From the NCBI GenBank assembly GCA_030834895.1, contig JAUQXA010000010.1:1-64000 (forward strand): DNA of 64,000 bases. Direction: 5' to 3'. Of the stretch, positions 46,562 to 55,119 are shown piece after piece. This DNA comes from Anaerolineales bacterium (GTDB lineage: Bacteria > Chloroflexota > Anaerolineae > Anaerolineales > Villigracilaceae). The notes beneath the pieces are model-generated. The model searched no databases. It saw only the letters and a list, made by a program, of their open reading frames with translations, and had not been told where the DNA came from. The position numbers were made by a program, and so were the translations under genes. How positions within the stretch are numbered: position 1 is the first letter of the stretch; each line of letters starts with the position of its first letter.

Positions 46562-47299
46562 ATGTTCAATTCAAAAGCTTTCCTTGCCGAATTCATCGGC
46601 ACATTTGCGCTGGTGTTCATCGGCACAGGTGCAAGTATCGTTGTTCAGGGGGATTTGGTGGGTGTCGCCCTGGGATACGGGCTTACAATGATGGTTTTTG
46701 TGTATGCCTACGGACATATTTCGGGGGCGCATTTGAACCCCGTGGTGACCTTTGGGCTTGCGCTTAACGGAACCGTCAAATGGATCCAGTCCGTGTTTTA
46801 TTGGCTTGCCCAGTTTGCAGGCGCGATCCTGGCGGTGTTTTTTCTGAAAACACTTATAGAGCCTTTGGGTGCTGATATCGGTCAAATTATAACGAGCGGC
46901 ATTTTGACCGAGTCCCAGCCCATCCTCGCAATGGTCCTTGAAGCCATTCTGACATTTTTCCTCGTAAATACCATTTTATACACAATGGTCGAGGGAAAGA
47001 GCGGCGTGTTTGCCAGTTGGGCCATTGGCGCGACCCTGGCTTTCACCACCATGATTGGCTTTTTATTCATGGGCGATGCGATGAATCCTGCGCGCACACT
47101 AGCCGCGGCTATTTTTGCCAACCCAAGCCTTACAAGCGTCTATACCTACGTGATTTATTTCTTCGGCCCGTTGCTCGGTTCCACGCTGGCCGTGATCGTG
47201 TTCAATTTCTTGAACGAGACGCGGGATGCGGATGAGGGCGACGAAGAGGAAATGGATGAAGAGGTTGAGGAGCAAGGCGCCGAACCTGTTGGCAAATAA
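46562..47299 (+). CDS. MIP-family channel, probable glycerol facilitator
   Basis: 245 residues from ATG 46,562 (TTTGGAG upstream). Six membrane segments with the two half-helix motifs HLNPVVTFG (NPV in place of the first NPA) and MNPARTLAAAIF. A strongly acidic C-terminal tail (about 25 residues of Asp/Glu) is unusual. Because glpK and glpD follow, uptake of glycerol is the likely role, although the NPV variant is also seen in other aquaporins. Confidence 0.9.
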   Translation: MFNSKAFLAEFIGTFALVFIGTGASIVVQGDLVGVALGYGLTMMVFVYAYGHISGAHLNPVVTFGLALNGTVKWIQSVFYWLAQFAGAILAVFFLKTLIEPLGADIGQIITSGILTESQPILAMVLEAILTFFLVNTILYTMVEGKSGVFASWAIGATLAFTTMIGFLFMGDAMNPARTLAAAIFANPSLTSVYTYVIYFFGPLLGSTLAVIVFNFLNETRDADEGDEEEMDEEVEEQGAEPVGK

Positions 47300-47317
47300 C
47301 TCCGAAAAATTGTAAAA

Positions 47318-47367
47318 CCAAAAGGGCAGTTCCCGCCGGGCTGGCGAAAACTGCCCTTTTGGTTTTT
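47318..47367 (+). terminator. Terminator after MIP channel gene
   Basis: 14-nt stem CCAAAAGGGCAGTT (47,318-47,331)/AACTGCCCTTTTGG (47,349-47,362) and a T-run. Confidence 0.85.
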
Positions 47368-47462
47368 GGGAAGGATATTTATCGTACCAATTGTATGACC
47401 AAAGGCAACCAACTTTGAGGGTAAAATCATGGTTAACAAAATTTATCCCAAGGAAGGTTGCC

Positions 47463-48956
47463 ATGTCAAAATATGTTGCCGCAATAGATCAAGGTACTAC
47501 GAGTACCCGTTTTATTATCTTTGACCATGCGGGAAACATTGTTGCTGTTGACCAAAAGGAACATGAGCAAATTTACCCCAAGCCAGGCTGGGTGGAGCAC
47601 GATCCGCTGGAGGTGTGGGTGCGGACTCAGGAAGTGATGAAGGGGGCATTGGAAAAAGCAAGCAAACAGCATTCAGTGAACAGTGACCAGATTGCGGCGA
47701 TTGGAATCACCAACCAACGCGAGACAACCGTCGTGTGGGACAAGTCCACGGGTAAGCCTGTCTATAATGCGATTGTCTGGCAGGATACCCGCACCGATGG
47801 CATTTGCAATGAACTGGCAAAAGATGGCGGACAGGATCGCCTGCGCGACAAGACGGGTCTGCCGCTGGCAACTTATTTTTCGGGACCAAAGATCAAGTGG
47901 ATTCTCGACAATGTGGAAGGTGTCCGCGCTCGGGCGGAAAAAGGCGAACTGGCTTTCGGTAACATGGACACCTGGATTATCTGGAATCTGACCGGTTTGC
48001 ACGTTACCGACGTCACCAATGCCTCGCGCACACTTTTGATGAACCTGCGAACCCTGGATTGGGATGATGACCTGTTGAAGTTGATCGGCATTCCACACGC
48101 GATGATGCCTGAGATCAAGTCGTCGTCGGAATTATACGGCATGGCGAAGATCATTCTGCCGGGAGTCCCCGTCTCTGGTGATTTGGGTGACCAGCAGGCG
48201 GCGTTGTTCGGTCAAACCTGTTTCAGCGCGGGCGAAGCCAAGAACACCTACGGAACAGGTTGTTTCATGTTGATGAACATGGGCGAGATTCCCGTACCTT
48301 CAAAATCCGGCTTGCTGACCACGCTTGGCTATAAGATTGGGAATCAAAAAGCAGTGTATGCCCTTGAGGGCTCGATTGCGATCACGGGTGCGTTGGTGCA
48401 ATGGCTTAGAGACAACCTGGGTATTATCCAAAGATCGCTAGATGTGGAAACACTGGCTGGAACAGTTGAAGACAGCGGCGGGATTTATTTTGTCCCGGCA
48501 TTTTCCGGTTTGTATGCCCCGTATTGGAAATCCAATGCGCGTGGTGCGATTGTGGGTATGACTCGCTACGTCAATAAAGGCCACATAGCACGCGCGGCGC
48601 TCGAAGCCACTGCCTACCAGACTCGTGAAGTGCTGGATGCGATGGAGAGCGACTCTGGCGTCAAACTCACCGCGCTGAAAGTGGACGGCGGCATGGTCTT
48701 CAATGAATTGCTGATGCAGTTCCAATCCGATATTTTGGATGTGCCAGTGGTGCGTCCCAAAGTGGCGGAGACCACCGCCTTGGGTGCGGCTTATGCGGCT
48801 GGACTTGCCGTTGGCTTCTGGAAGGATTACGACGAACTCCGCGCCAACTGGGGCAAGGACAAGGAGTGGACGCCGAAGATGGATTCTGGCTTGCGTGAAA
48901 CATCATACGCGAGCTGGAAGAAGGCGGTCACCCGCACGTTTGATTGGGTTGAATAA
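47463..48956 (+). CDS. glpK: Glycerol kinase
   Basis: 497 residues from ATG 47,463 (AAGGAAGG upstream). Phosphorylates glycerol to sn-glycerol-3-phosphate. FGGY family: [45 protein letters not shown] and [14 protein letters not shown]. Full length. Feeds GlpD encoded 34 nt downstream. Confidence 0.98.
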   Translation: MSKYVAAIDQGTTSTRFIIFDHAGNIVAVDQKEHEQIYPKPGWVEHDPLEVWVRTQEVMKGALEKASKQHSVNSDQIAAIGITNQRETTVVWDKSTGKPVYNAIVWQDTRTDGICNELAKDGGQDRLRDKTGLPLATYFSGPKIKWILDNVEGVRARAEKGELAFGNMDTWIIWNLTGLHVTDVTNASRTLLMNLRTLDWDDDLLKLIGIPHAMMPEIKSSSELYGMAKIILPGVPVSGDLGDQQAALFGQTCFSAGEAKNTYGTGCFMLMNMGEIPVPSKSGLLTTLGYKIGNQKAVYALEGSIAITGALVQWLRDNLGIIQRSLDVETLAGTVEDSGGIYFVPAFSGLYAPYWKSNARGAIVGMTRYVNKGHIARAALEATAYQTREVLDAMESDSGVKLTALKVDGGMVFNELLMQFQSDILDVPVVRPKVAETTALGAAYAAGLAVGFWKDYDELRANWGKDKEWTPKMDSGLRETSYASWKKAVTRTFDWVE

Positions 48957-48990
48957 AGAACGTTCAACGTTTATAACATTGAAGGATAAT

Positions 48991-50685
48991 ATGAATCGAA
49001 GTGAAATTTTGAATTCCCTGAAAACCAACCCCGAAATTTCCGTGCTGATCGTCGGCGCGGGGATTAACGGCATCGGTACTTTTCGGGACCTGACCCTCAA
49101 CGGCGTGGATGCGTTGCTCATCGACCGCGCGGACTTTTGTTCGGGTGCGAGCGCGGCTTCCTCGCACATGGCGCATGGTGGTATCCGCTATTTGGAGAAT
49201 GGCGAGTTCCGGCTTGTCCGTGAAGCGGTGCGCGAACGCAATCGCATGATCCAGAACGCACCGCACATTGTCAGTCCACTGCCGACGACCATTCCCATGT
49301 TCAAGTATTTCTCAGGTTTGTTCAATGCACCGCTCAAGTTTTTGGGAATGCTCACCAAGCCCTCGGAGCGCGGCTCGGTCATCATCAAACTCGGCTTGAT
49401 GATGTACGACGCTTATACAGGGAAGACGCGCACCGTGCCCCGTCATCAGTTCATGATGAAGGCGGAATCATTGAGGCGCTGGCCAAAGTTGAATCCCGAC
49501 ATTGCCACGACCGCTGTTTATTATGACGGTCTGATTGCCAACCCTGAACGTCTTGCGCTGGAAATCGCGCTGGATGCCGAGGCCGAAAGCCCCAAGGCGC
49601 GGGTGTTGAACTATGTCAGCTTGGTTGGTGCTGAAAAGGACTCGGTAACGCTGAAGGATGAATTGACGAACGAGACTTACACCGTCCGCCCGAAGTTGTT
49701 GATCAATGCGACCGGGCCTTGGATCGATACTGCCAATGGCAAGCTAGGCTTTTCGACCCGTTACATCGCGGGAACTAAAGGTTCACATGTGGTCGTGGAT
49801 CATCCCGAACTGCGCGCCGCCATCGGCTCCAATGAGTTCTTCTTCGAGAACAGGGATGGCCGTATTGTGCTTATCTTCCCACTCTATGACCGCGTGCTGA
49901 TCGGAACGTCTGACATCAAGATCGAAGACCCCGACGACGTCCATTGCACCGATGAGGAAGTGGAATACTTCCTCGAACTGGTGACGCGCGTCTTCCCATC
50001 CATCAGGGTCAGCAAGGAACACATCGTCTTCCACTTCACGGGTGTTCGTCCGCTGGGTAGCAGCGGCGAGGCAAAGACCACTGCGCAGTACAGCCGTGAC
50101 CATCACATCGAGATACTGGACGAAGCGAAGACCAAACTATCTTTCCCGGTGTATTCGCTGGTTGGCGGCAAATGGACCTCCTTCCGCGCATTCTCCGAGC
50201 AGGTGGCGGACAAGGTGTTGGCATTCTTGGGCAAGTCCCGCCAAAAGGAGACATCCAGCCTGCCGATTGGCGGCGGACGCGGATTCTCCACTGACCCCGC
50301 TGAACAAAAACGTCAGATTGATGGTCTCGTCGCATGGACGGGACTCAGCAGGGAGCGGCTGGAGGTCTTGTATTCCCGCTATGGCTCTCGCGCTGAAGCC
50401 GTCGCCCGTTTCATGAATCTCGAAAAGGACGCGCCGCTCAAATCCCTGCCTGATTACACCCGCCGCGAGATTATGTTCCTAGTCCAGCACGAAAAGTCCA
50501 TGCGTCTCGATGACATCCTCCTGCGCCGCACCATGCTTGCCATGCTCGGACACCTGTCAAAGGAAAGTGTGCAGGAACTCGGCGAGGTGTTTGGCGATTG
50601 CATGGGATGGGACGCGAAACAGAAAAACGCCGAGGTCGAGTACGCGCTTAATTTACTCAGGAACACGCACGGAGCGAAAATTTAG
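48991..50685 (+). CDS. glpD: Glycerol-3-phosphate dehydrogenase (FAD)
   Basis: 564 residues from ATG 48,991 (GAAGGA upstream). Oxidises glycerol-3-phosphate to dihydroxyacetone phosphate at the membrane, passing electrons to quinone. FAD-binding VLIVGAGINGIGTFRDL, SAASSHMAHGGIRYLE and GVRPL(G), plus the DAO C-terminal domain. Completes the facilitator-kinase-dehydrogenase route. Confidence 0.97.
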   Translation: MNRSEILNSLKTNPEISVLIVGAGINGIGTFRDLTLNGVDALLIDRADFCSGASAASSHMAHGGIRYLENGEFRLVREAVRERNRMIQNAPHIVSPLPTTIPMFKYFSGLFNAPLKFLGMLTKPSERGSVIIKLGLMMYDAYTGKTRTVPRHQFMMKAESLRRWPKLNPDIATTAVYYDGLIANPERLALEIALDAEAESPKARVLNYVSLVGAEKDSVTLKDELTNETYTVRPKLLINATGPWIDTANGKLGFSTRYIAGTKGSHVVVDHPELRAAIGSNEFFFENRDGRIVLIFPLYDRVLIGTSDIKIEDPDDVHCTDEEVEYFLELVTRVFPSIRVSKEHIVFHFTGVRPLGSSGEAKTTAQYSRDHHIEILDEAKTKLSFPVYSLVGGKWTSFRAFSEQVADKVLAFLGKSRQKETSSLPIGGGRGFSTDPAEQKRQIDGLVAWTGLSRERLEVLYSRYGSRAEAVARFMNLEKDAPLKSLPDYTRREIMFLVQHEKSMRLDDILLRRTMLAMLGHLSKESVQELGEVFGDCMGWDAKQKNAEVEYALNLLRNTHGAKI

Positions 50686-50690
50686 GTGGG

Positions 50691-50699
50691 TGGTAAAAT
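50691..50699 (+). promoter_or_regulatory. Extended -10, leaderless start of GT2 gene
   Basis: TGGTAAAAT ends 9 nt before ATG 50,709, with no ribosome site between. Marks the start of the glycan operon. Confidence 0.55.
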
Positions 50700-50708
50700 A
50701 CATCCCCT

Positions 50709-51635
50709 ATGAAGTGTTCCGTAGTCATCCCTGTCTATCGCAGCGAGCATACTCTCGATTTTCTTATTGAACGCTTGGGGGCGGCCCTACCATCTTTGGC
50801 GGCCGAATACGAAGTGGTTTTGGTCAACGATGGCAGCCCCGACAATAGTTGGGGTGCCATCGAGAGACTTGCCAGACAAAACTCCTGGGTGCGCGGTATC
50901 AATTTAATGCGGAATTATGGTCAGCACAATGCCACGTTGTGTGGGATTCGCGCGGCGCGGTACGAAGTCATCTTCGTCATGGACGACGACCTGCAAAATC
51001 CGCCTGAGGAAATGCCGAAGTTGCTCGCAAAATTGAACGAAGGCTATGACGTGGTCTACGGCGTGGCGCGCAAACGTCAGCAGGCTTGGTACAAGAGTCT
51101 GGTCTCGGCGTTTTTGAAACGCGCCATTGCATACATCATGGGACAGCAAGCCGTGCGCGACATCGGCGCATTCAAAGCCTTCCGCGCGGACCTGCGGAAA
51201 TCTTTTGACTCTTTCAACGGTCCCGATGTGCTGGTGGATGTGTTACTTTCGTGGGGGACAAACCGCTTCGCTTCGGTGACGGTTGACGAAGCGCCGCGCA
51301 CGGTTGGAAAATCCAACTACAACCTTGTAAAATTGATCAAGGTTTTTCTGCTGGTGCTGACCAGTTACACCACTGTCCCGTTGCGCTTTGCAAGCATCCT
51401 GGGCTTTTTATTTACCCTGTTTGGCTTCTTCGTTTTGCTGTACGTTTTGGTCACGTACTTCACGGCAGGTTCAGTGGAAGGCTTTCCATTTTTATCGTCC
51501 ATCGTTGCCATTTTCAGCGGCGCGCAGTTATTTGCGCTGGGAATCATCGGCGAATATTTGGCGCGCCTGTTCGACCGTTCCAGCGGACGCAAGACCTACA
51601 CCATCAGCGCAACGACCGACGGGGAATCCCGATGA
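50709..51635 (+). CDS. ArnC-like family 2 glycosyltransferase
   Basis: 308 residues. GT-A domain: SVVIPVYRSEHTL, VLVNDGSPDNSW, NYGQHNATLCGI and MDDDLQNPPEEMPKL, then two C-terminal membrane segments (about 215-295). NYGQH and LQNPPEE strongly recall ArnC, which moves 4-deoxy-4-formamido-arabinose onto undecaprenyl phosphate. RffA/WecE, maker of a 4-amino sugar, is encoded in the same operon, so this enzyme probably makes an undecaprenyl-phosphate-linked 4-amino sugar. Overlaps the next gene by 4 nt. Confidence 0.9.
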   Translation: MKCSVVIPVYRSEHTLDFLIERLGAALPSLAAEYEVVLVNDGSPDNSWGAIERLARQNSWVRGINLMRNYGQHNATLCGIRAARYEVIFVMDDDLQNPPEEMPKLLAKLNEGYDVVYGVARKRQQAWYKSLVSAFLKRAIAYIMGQQAVRDIGAFKAFRADLRKSFDSFNGPDVLVDVLLSWGTNRFASVTVDEAPRTVGKSNYNLVKLIKVFLLVLTSYTTVPLRFASILGFLFTLFGFFVLLYVLVTYFTAGSVEGFPFLSSIVAIFSGAQLFALGIIGEYLARLFDRSSGRKTYTISATTDGESR

Positions 51636-52327
51636 AGGTTGGCATCATCCAATCCAATTTTCTGCCGTGGCGCGGATACTTCGACTTCATCCGCGAAGTG
51701 GATTTGTTCATCATCCATGATGATTTGCAATACACAAAGGGCGACTGGCGCAACCGAAACAAGATCAAGACCCCGCGTGGCTTGGAGTGGATCACCGTCC
51801 CCGTTAATTACAAGACGACCAGCCAGTTGATCGAGGAGACGACGATTGACCATTCCACCCGTTGGGCGCAGAAGATGTCCAACCGCATTTGGGAAGTCTA
51901 CCGTCAGGCTCCGCATTTTGAGCCGTACTTCACCCAACTCAGCGGACTTCTGCTCGAACCCGCCGACACCATCTCGGAGTTGAATCTGCGTCTCATCCAT
52001 TGGGCTTGCGGACACTTGAGCATCGATACGCCCATCCGATTTTCGCGTGAGTTCCATCCGCAGGGGACCAAGACCGAGCGGCTGGTTGGAATCCTCAATC
52101 AGGTGGACGCCACCGTTTATTTGTCGGGTCCCGCCGCGCAGGCATATCTCATCCCTGAGTTGCTGGAAAACGAAGGTATCCGACTGGAATATAAAAAATA
52201 TAACTATCCCGAATACCCGCAGCTTTTCCCTCCCTTCGAGCCATACGTCAGCGTGATTGACCTGCTGTTCATGACGGGGGAAGATGCGCGGTTGTATTTG
52301 GAATCCCCACAGGAGTTACAAGCATGA
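51632..52327 (+). CDS. WbqC family protein
   Basis: 231 residues. MKVGIIQSNFLPWRGYFDFI, HDDLQYTKGDWRNRNKIK and ITVPVNYK are typical. WbqC genes occur in O-antigen and other glycan clusters, often beside sugar aminotransferases; their reaction is not firmly settled, with modification of an amino sugar suspected. ATGA overlaps with both neighbours show tight coupling. A plausible modifier of the 4-amino sugar made by the RffA-like enzyme. Confidence 0.88.
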   Translation: MKVGIIQSNFLPWRGYFDFIREVDLFIIHDDLQYTKGDWRNRNKIKTPRGLEWITVPVNYKTTSQLIEETTIDHSTRWAQKMSNRIWEVYRQAPHFEPYFTQLSGLLLEPADTISELNLRLIHWACGHLSIDTPIRFSREFHPQGTKTERLVGILNQVDATVYLSGPAAQAYLIPELLENEGIRLEYKKYNYPEYPQLFPPFEPYVSVIDLLFMTGEDARLYLESPQELQA

Positions 52328-52959
52328 GCATTGACGAAACACAGAAAAAACTGAACGAATATTTCACCGAGAAACTGGAGACCTTCGGCGCGACCGCCAA
52401 AGGCGTGGACTACAACGGCGAACAGGCGCAGCAAATCCGTTTTGCAGAATTGGTGAAGGTCATCAACCCCGTCAGCAAATTCTCGGTCATTGACTACGGC
52501 AGCGGCTACGGCGCGATGTTCGAGTTTCTCAACCAGCGCGGCTGGGACTTCGAATATTACGGCGTGGATTTGATCGAGAAGATGGTCATTGCGGGACGCG
52601 AAAAATACAAGGCATTTCCAAATACTCATTTCACGACTGACGAAAAAGAATTACCCATTGCTGATTACCTTGTTGCGGCTGGCATTTTCAATATTAAACT
52701 CGAAGCGCCATACGACGAATGGCAAAACTTCGTCTGCGAAACTTTGCCGCGCATGAACGCGCTCTGCTCGAAGGGCTTTTCCTTCAACATGCTCACCAAG
52801 TATTCCGATGCCGACCGCATGGCGCAGCGCCCCGATCTGTTCTACGGCGATCCGCTCTTTTTCTTCGATTTCTGCAAGCGCAACTTCTCGCGTAACGTGG
52901 CTTTGCTCCACGATTACGGCTTGTACGATTTCACCATCCTCGTCCGCAAGGATGTGTAA
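52324..52959 (+). CDS. SAM-dependent methyltransferase
   Basis: 211 residues. Motif I SVIDYGSGYGAMFEFLN and then DFEYYGVDLIEKM mark a class I fold. C-terminal half is Phe-rich. It is placed between WbqC and the PLP enzymes, so methylation of a sugar or of its N-substituent is the natural guess; the substrate cannot be seen. Confidence 0.85.
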   Translation: MSIDETQKKLNEYFTEKLETFGATAKGVDYNGEQAQQIRFAELVKVINPVSKFSVIDYGSGYGAMFEFLNQRGWDFEYYGVDLIEKMVIAGREKYKAFPNTHFTTDEKELPIADYLVAAGIFNIKLEAPYDEWQNFVCETLPRMNALCSKGFSFNMLTKYSDADRMAQRPDLFYGDPLFFFDFCKRNFSRNVALLHDYGLYDFTILVRKDV

Positions 52960-52965
52960 AAACGT

Positions 52966-53042
52966 TTACCACAGAGAACACGGAGTCTACAGCGATTCGT
53001 AAAAGGTTTTCCTCCGTGCTCTCTGTGACCTCTGTGGTGAAA
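52966..53042. repeat. ACCACAGAG dispersed inverted repeat
   Basis: TTACCACAGAG ... CACGGAG on the left and CTCCGTG ... CTCTGTGGTGAA on the right. It fills the only sizeable gap in this otherwise overlapping operon, which suggests later insertion. Confidence 0.7.
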
Positions 53043-53047
53043 AACGC

Positions 53048-53989
53048 ATGCATCTCATTCAAGCTCCGCGCGCTTCGGCGATTTTGTATAATCTCCTTCT
53101 CGATCGCGCGGATTCCCGCCCCTGGCTGCTGCCAGCCAACATCTGCCCCATCGTCCCGATTACCTTTTTGAAGGCGCGAGTCCCCTTTGAGTTTGTGGAT
53201 ATTTCCCCCGCCACTCTTCACATGGATTTGGAACAGGCAGGGGAACGAGTCAAGCGCGGCAAACTTGGCGGACTGTTGTTTGCTCACACCTACGGGGAAT
53301 CCTCCACGCCGCTGGAGTTTTTCTCCGCGATCAAGAGCCTCGCTCCCGATTTGCTGATTCTGGACGACCGCTGTCTCTGCGTCCCCGACCTTGAGCCGAT
53401 CCATACTGGCGCGGATGTGATTTTGTACAGCACGGGCTATGCCAAGATTGCGGAACTCGGCTTTGGTGGATACGCCTTCCTGCGCGATGACCTCGAATAT
53501 CGTTCTGTCAGCTTGCCGTTCAATCCAGCCCATCACGACGAGATGGAAAAGAGTTATAAACGAGCCATCCAAAAGCGTGAAAGGTTTGTATATCAAGACC
53601 GCGACTGGCTGCAAATTGACCCGCCTTTTCCCGCATGGTATGATTACTCCCGGCAAATCGAAACGAAAAAAAAGGCTTCCCTGATTCAGCGTCAATCGCT
53701 GAATCAGATTTATGAATCCAGGCTGCCGAAGGAAATACAACTGCCTTCAAGTTATCAAACCTGGCGGTTCAATGTCCGCGTAAAAAATAAACCGCAAATT
53801 TTGACCGCAATCTTCGACGCGGGTCTCTTTGCCAGTTCACACTATGCTTCGCTGGTGGGCATCATGGCTGAGGGTTTCGCGCCACACGCCGAAGTATTGG
53901 CAGACAAAGTTATCAATTTGTTCAACGACGAGCATTTTGACGACCAAAAGGCGCGGCAGACTTGCGATGTTATTTTGAGGAATCTATGA
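53048..53989 (+). CDS. Atypical DegT/DnrJ/EryC1-like PLP enzyme
   Basis: 313 residues, shorter than usual for the family. LLPANICPIVPITFLKARVPF matches the DegT N-terminal strand; LILDDRCL provides the Asp that pairs with the PLP ring nitrogen; STGYAKIAELGFGG contains K133 at the place of the Schiff-base Lys. The glycine-rich start of the fold (TSGT..L) is poorly conserved. It may be an aminotransferase for a second sugar position or a degenerate partner of the next gene. ATGA overlap with rffA. Confidence 0.7.
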   Translation: MHLIQAPRASAILYNLLLDRADSRPWLLPANICPIVPITFLKARVPFEFVDISPATLHMDLEQAGERVKRGKLGGLLFAHTYGESSTPLEFFSAIKSLAPDLLILDDRCLCVPDLEPIHTGADVILYSTGYAKIAELGFGGYAFLRDDLEYRSVSLPFNPAHHDEMEKSYKRAIQKRERFVYQDRDWLQIDPPFPAWYDYSRQIETKKKASLIQRQSLNQIYESRLPKEIQLPSSYQTWRFNVRVKNKPQILTAIFDAGLFASSHYASLVGIMAEGFAPHAEVLADKVINLFNDEHFDDQKARQTCDVILRNL

Positions 53990-55119
53990 TCAAAGTTGAT
54001 TTCAATAAACCCGTCACTGTTGGCAACGAGTTCGAGTATATGCGACAAGCCATCGCGAACGTCAAAATTTCCGGTGATGGCGTCTTCACAAAAAAATGCC
54101 ATACTTTTCTTGAAAGTGAACTTGGGGTGACAAAAGCCCTGCTGACAACGTCCTGCACGCACGCACTGGAAATGTCCGCCATTTTGTTGGGCATCCAGCC
54201 TGGTAACGAAGTTATCATCCCTGACTTTACCTTTGTTTCGACGGTCAACGCCTTTGTCCTGCGCGGGGCTAAACCCGTTTTTGTGGATGTCCACCCCGAT
54301 ACGTTGAATCTCGACGAGACCAAACTCGAAGCCGCGATCACGCCGCGCACGAAGGCGATTGTCCCCGTGCATTATGCGGGTGTGGGCTGTGAAATGGATG
54401 CCATCATGAGCATTGCCCGCCGCCATAACATCGCCGTTGTCGAGGATAACGCGCATGGACTGTTTGGCAAATACAAGGGGAAGTTCCTCGGCACCTTTGG
54501 CGCGATGGCGACCCAGTCCTTCCACGAGACCAAGAACTTTTCCTGTGGCGAGGGTGGTGCGCTACTCATCAATGACCCAGCTTTGGCGGAGCGCGCCGAG
54601 ATCATCCGCGAGAAAGGGACGAATCGTTCGCGTTTCTTCCGTGGGCAGGTGGATAAATACACCTGGGTGGACATTGGCTCGTCTTACCTTCCTTCCGACC
54701 TGCTAGCAGCATTCCTTTATGCCCAATTTGAACAACGGGAAAAGATTCAAAGTCACCGCAAAAATGTCTGGGACATGTACCAAACCGCCTTGAAGGATTG
54801 GGCGAAGAAACATGACGTGCAGTTGCCCACCGTCCCTGCAGACCGCGAGCAGGCATATCACATGTTCTACATGCTCTTGCCCAATCTCGATTTGCGACAG
54901 AAGTTCATCATGTATTTGCGCGAGCGCGGAATCTACAGCGTGTTCCATTACCTGCCGCTCCACCTTTCGGATATGGGACAGGGCTTTGGCTATCGGGCAG
55001 GAGACTGTCCTGTAACCGAACGCGTCAGCGACCAACTGGTCCGCCTGCCGTTTCACAACGAATTGACCAGCAGCGACCAGGAGCAGGTCATCGACGCCAT
55101 CATGGAGTTCCAGTTTTGA
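53986..55119 (+). CDS. rffA: dTDP-4-amino-4,6-dideoxygalactose transaminase
   Basis: 377 residues from ATG 53,986. Close match along its length to RffA/WecE: TTSCTHALEMSAILLGIQPG, FTFVSTVNAFVLRGAKPVFV, VPVHYAGVGCEMD, SFHETKNFSCGEGG (Schiff-base K183), IREKGTNRSRFFRGQVDKY and WVDIGSSYLPSD. Converts dTDP-4-keto-6-deoxyglucose to dTDP-Fuc4N. The upstream enzymes RmlA and RmlB are not in this window. The product is the likely donor for the ArnC-like transferase. Confidence 0.93.
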   Translation: MIKVDFNKPVTVGNEFEYMRQAIANVKISGDGVFTKKCHTFLESELGVTKALLTTSCTHALEMSAILLGIQPGNEVIIPDFTFVSTVNAFVLRGAKPVFVDVHPDTLNLDETKLEAAITPRTKAIVPVHYAGVGCEMDAIMSIARRHNIAVVEDNAHGLFGKYKGKFLGTFGAMATQSFHETKNFSCGEGGALLINDPALAERAEIIREKGTNRSRFFRGQVDKYTWVDIGSSYLPSDLLAAFLYAQFEQREKIQSHRKNVWDMYQTALKDWAKKHDVQLPTVPADREQAYHMFYMLLPNLDLRQKFIMYLRERGIYSVFHYLPLHLSDMGQGFGYRAGDCPVTERVSDQLVRLPFHNELTSSDQEQVIDAIMEFQF

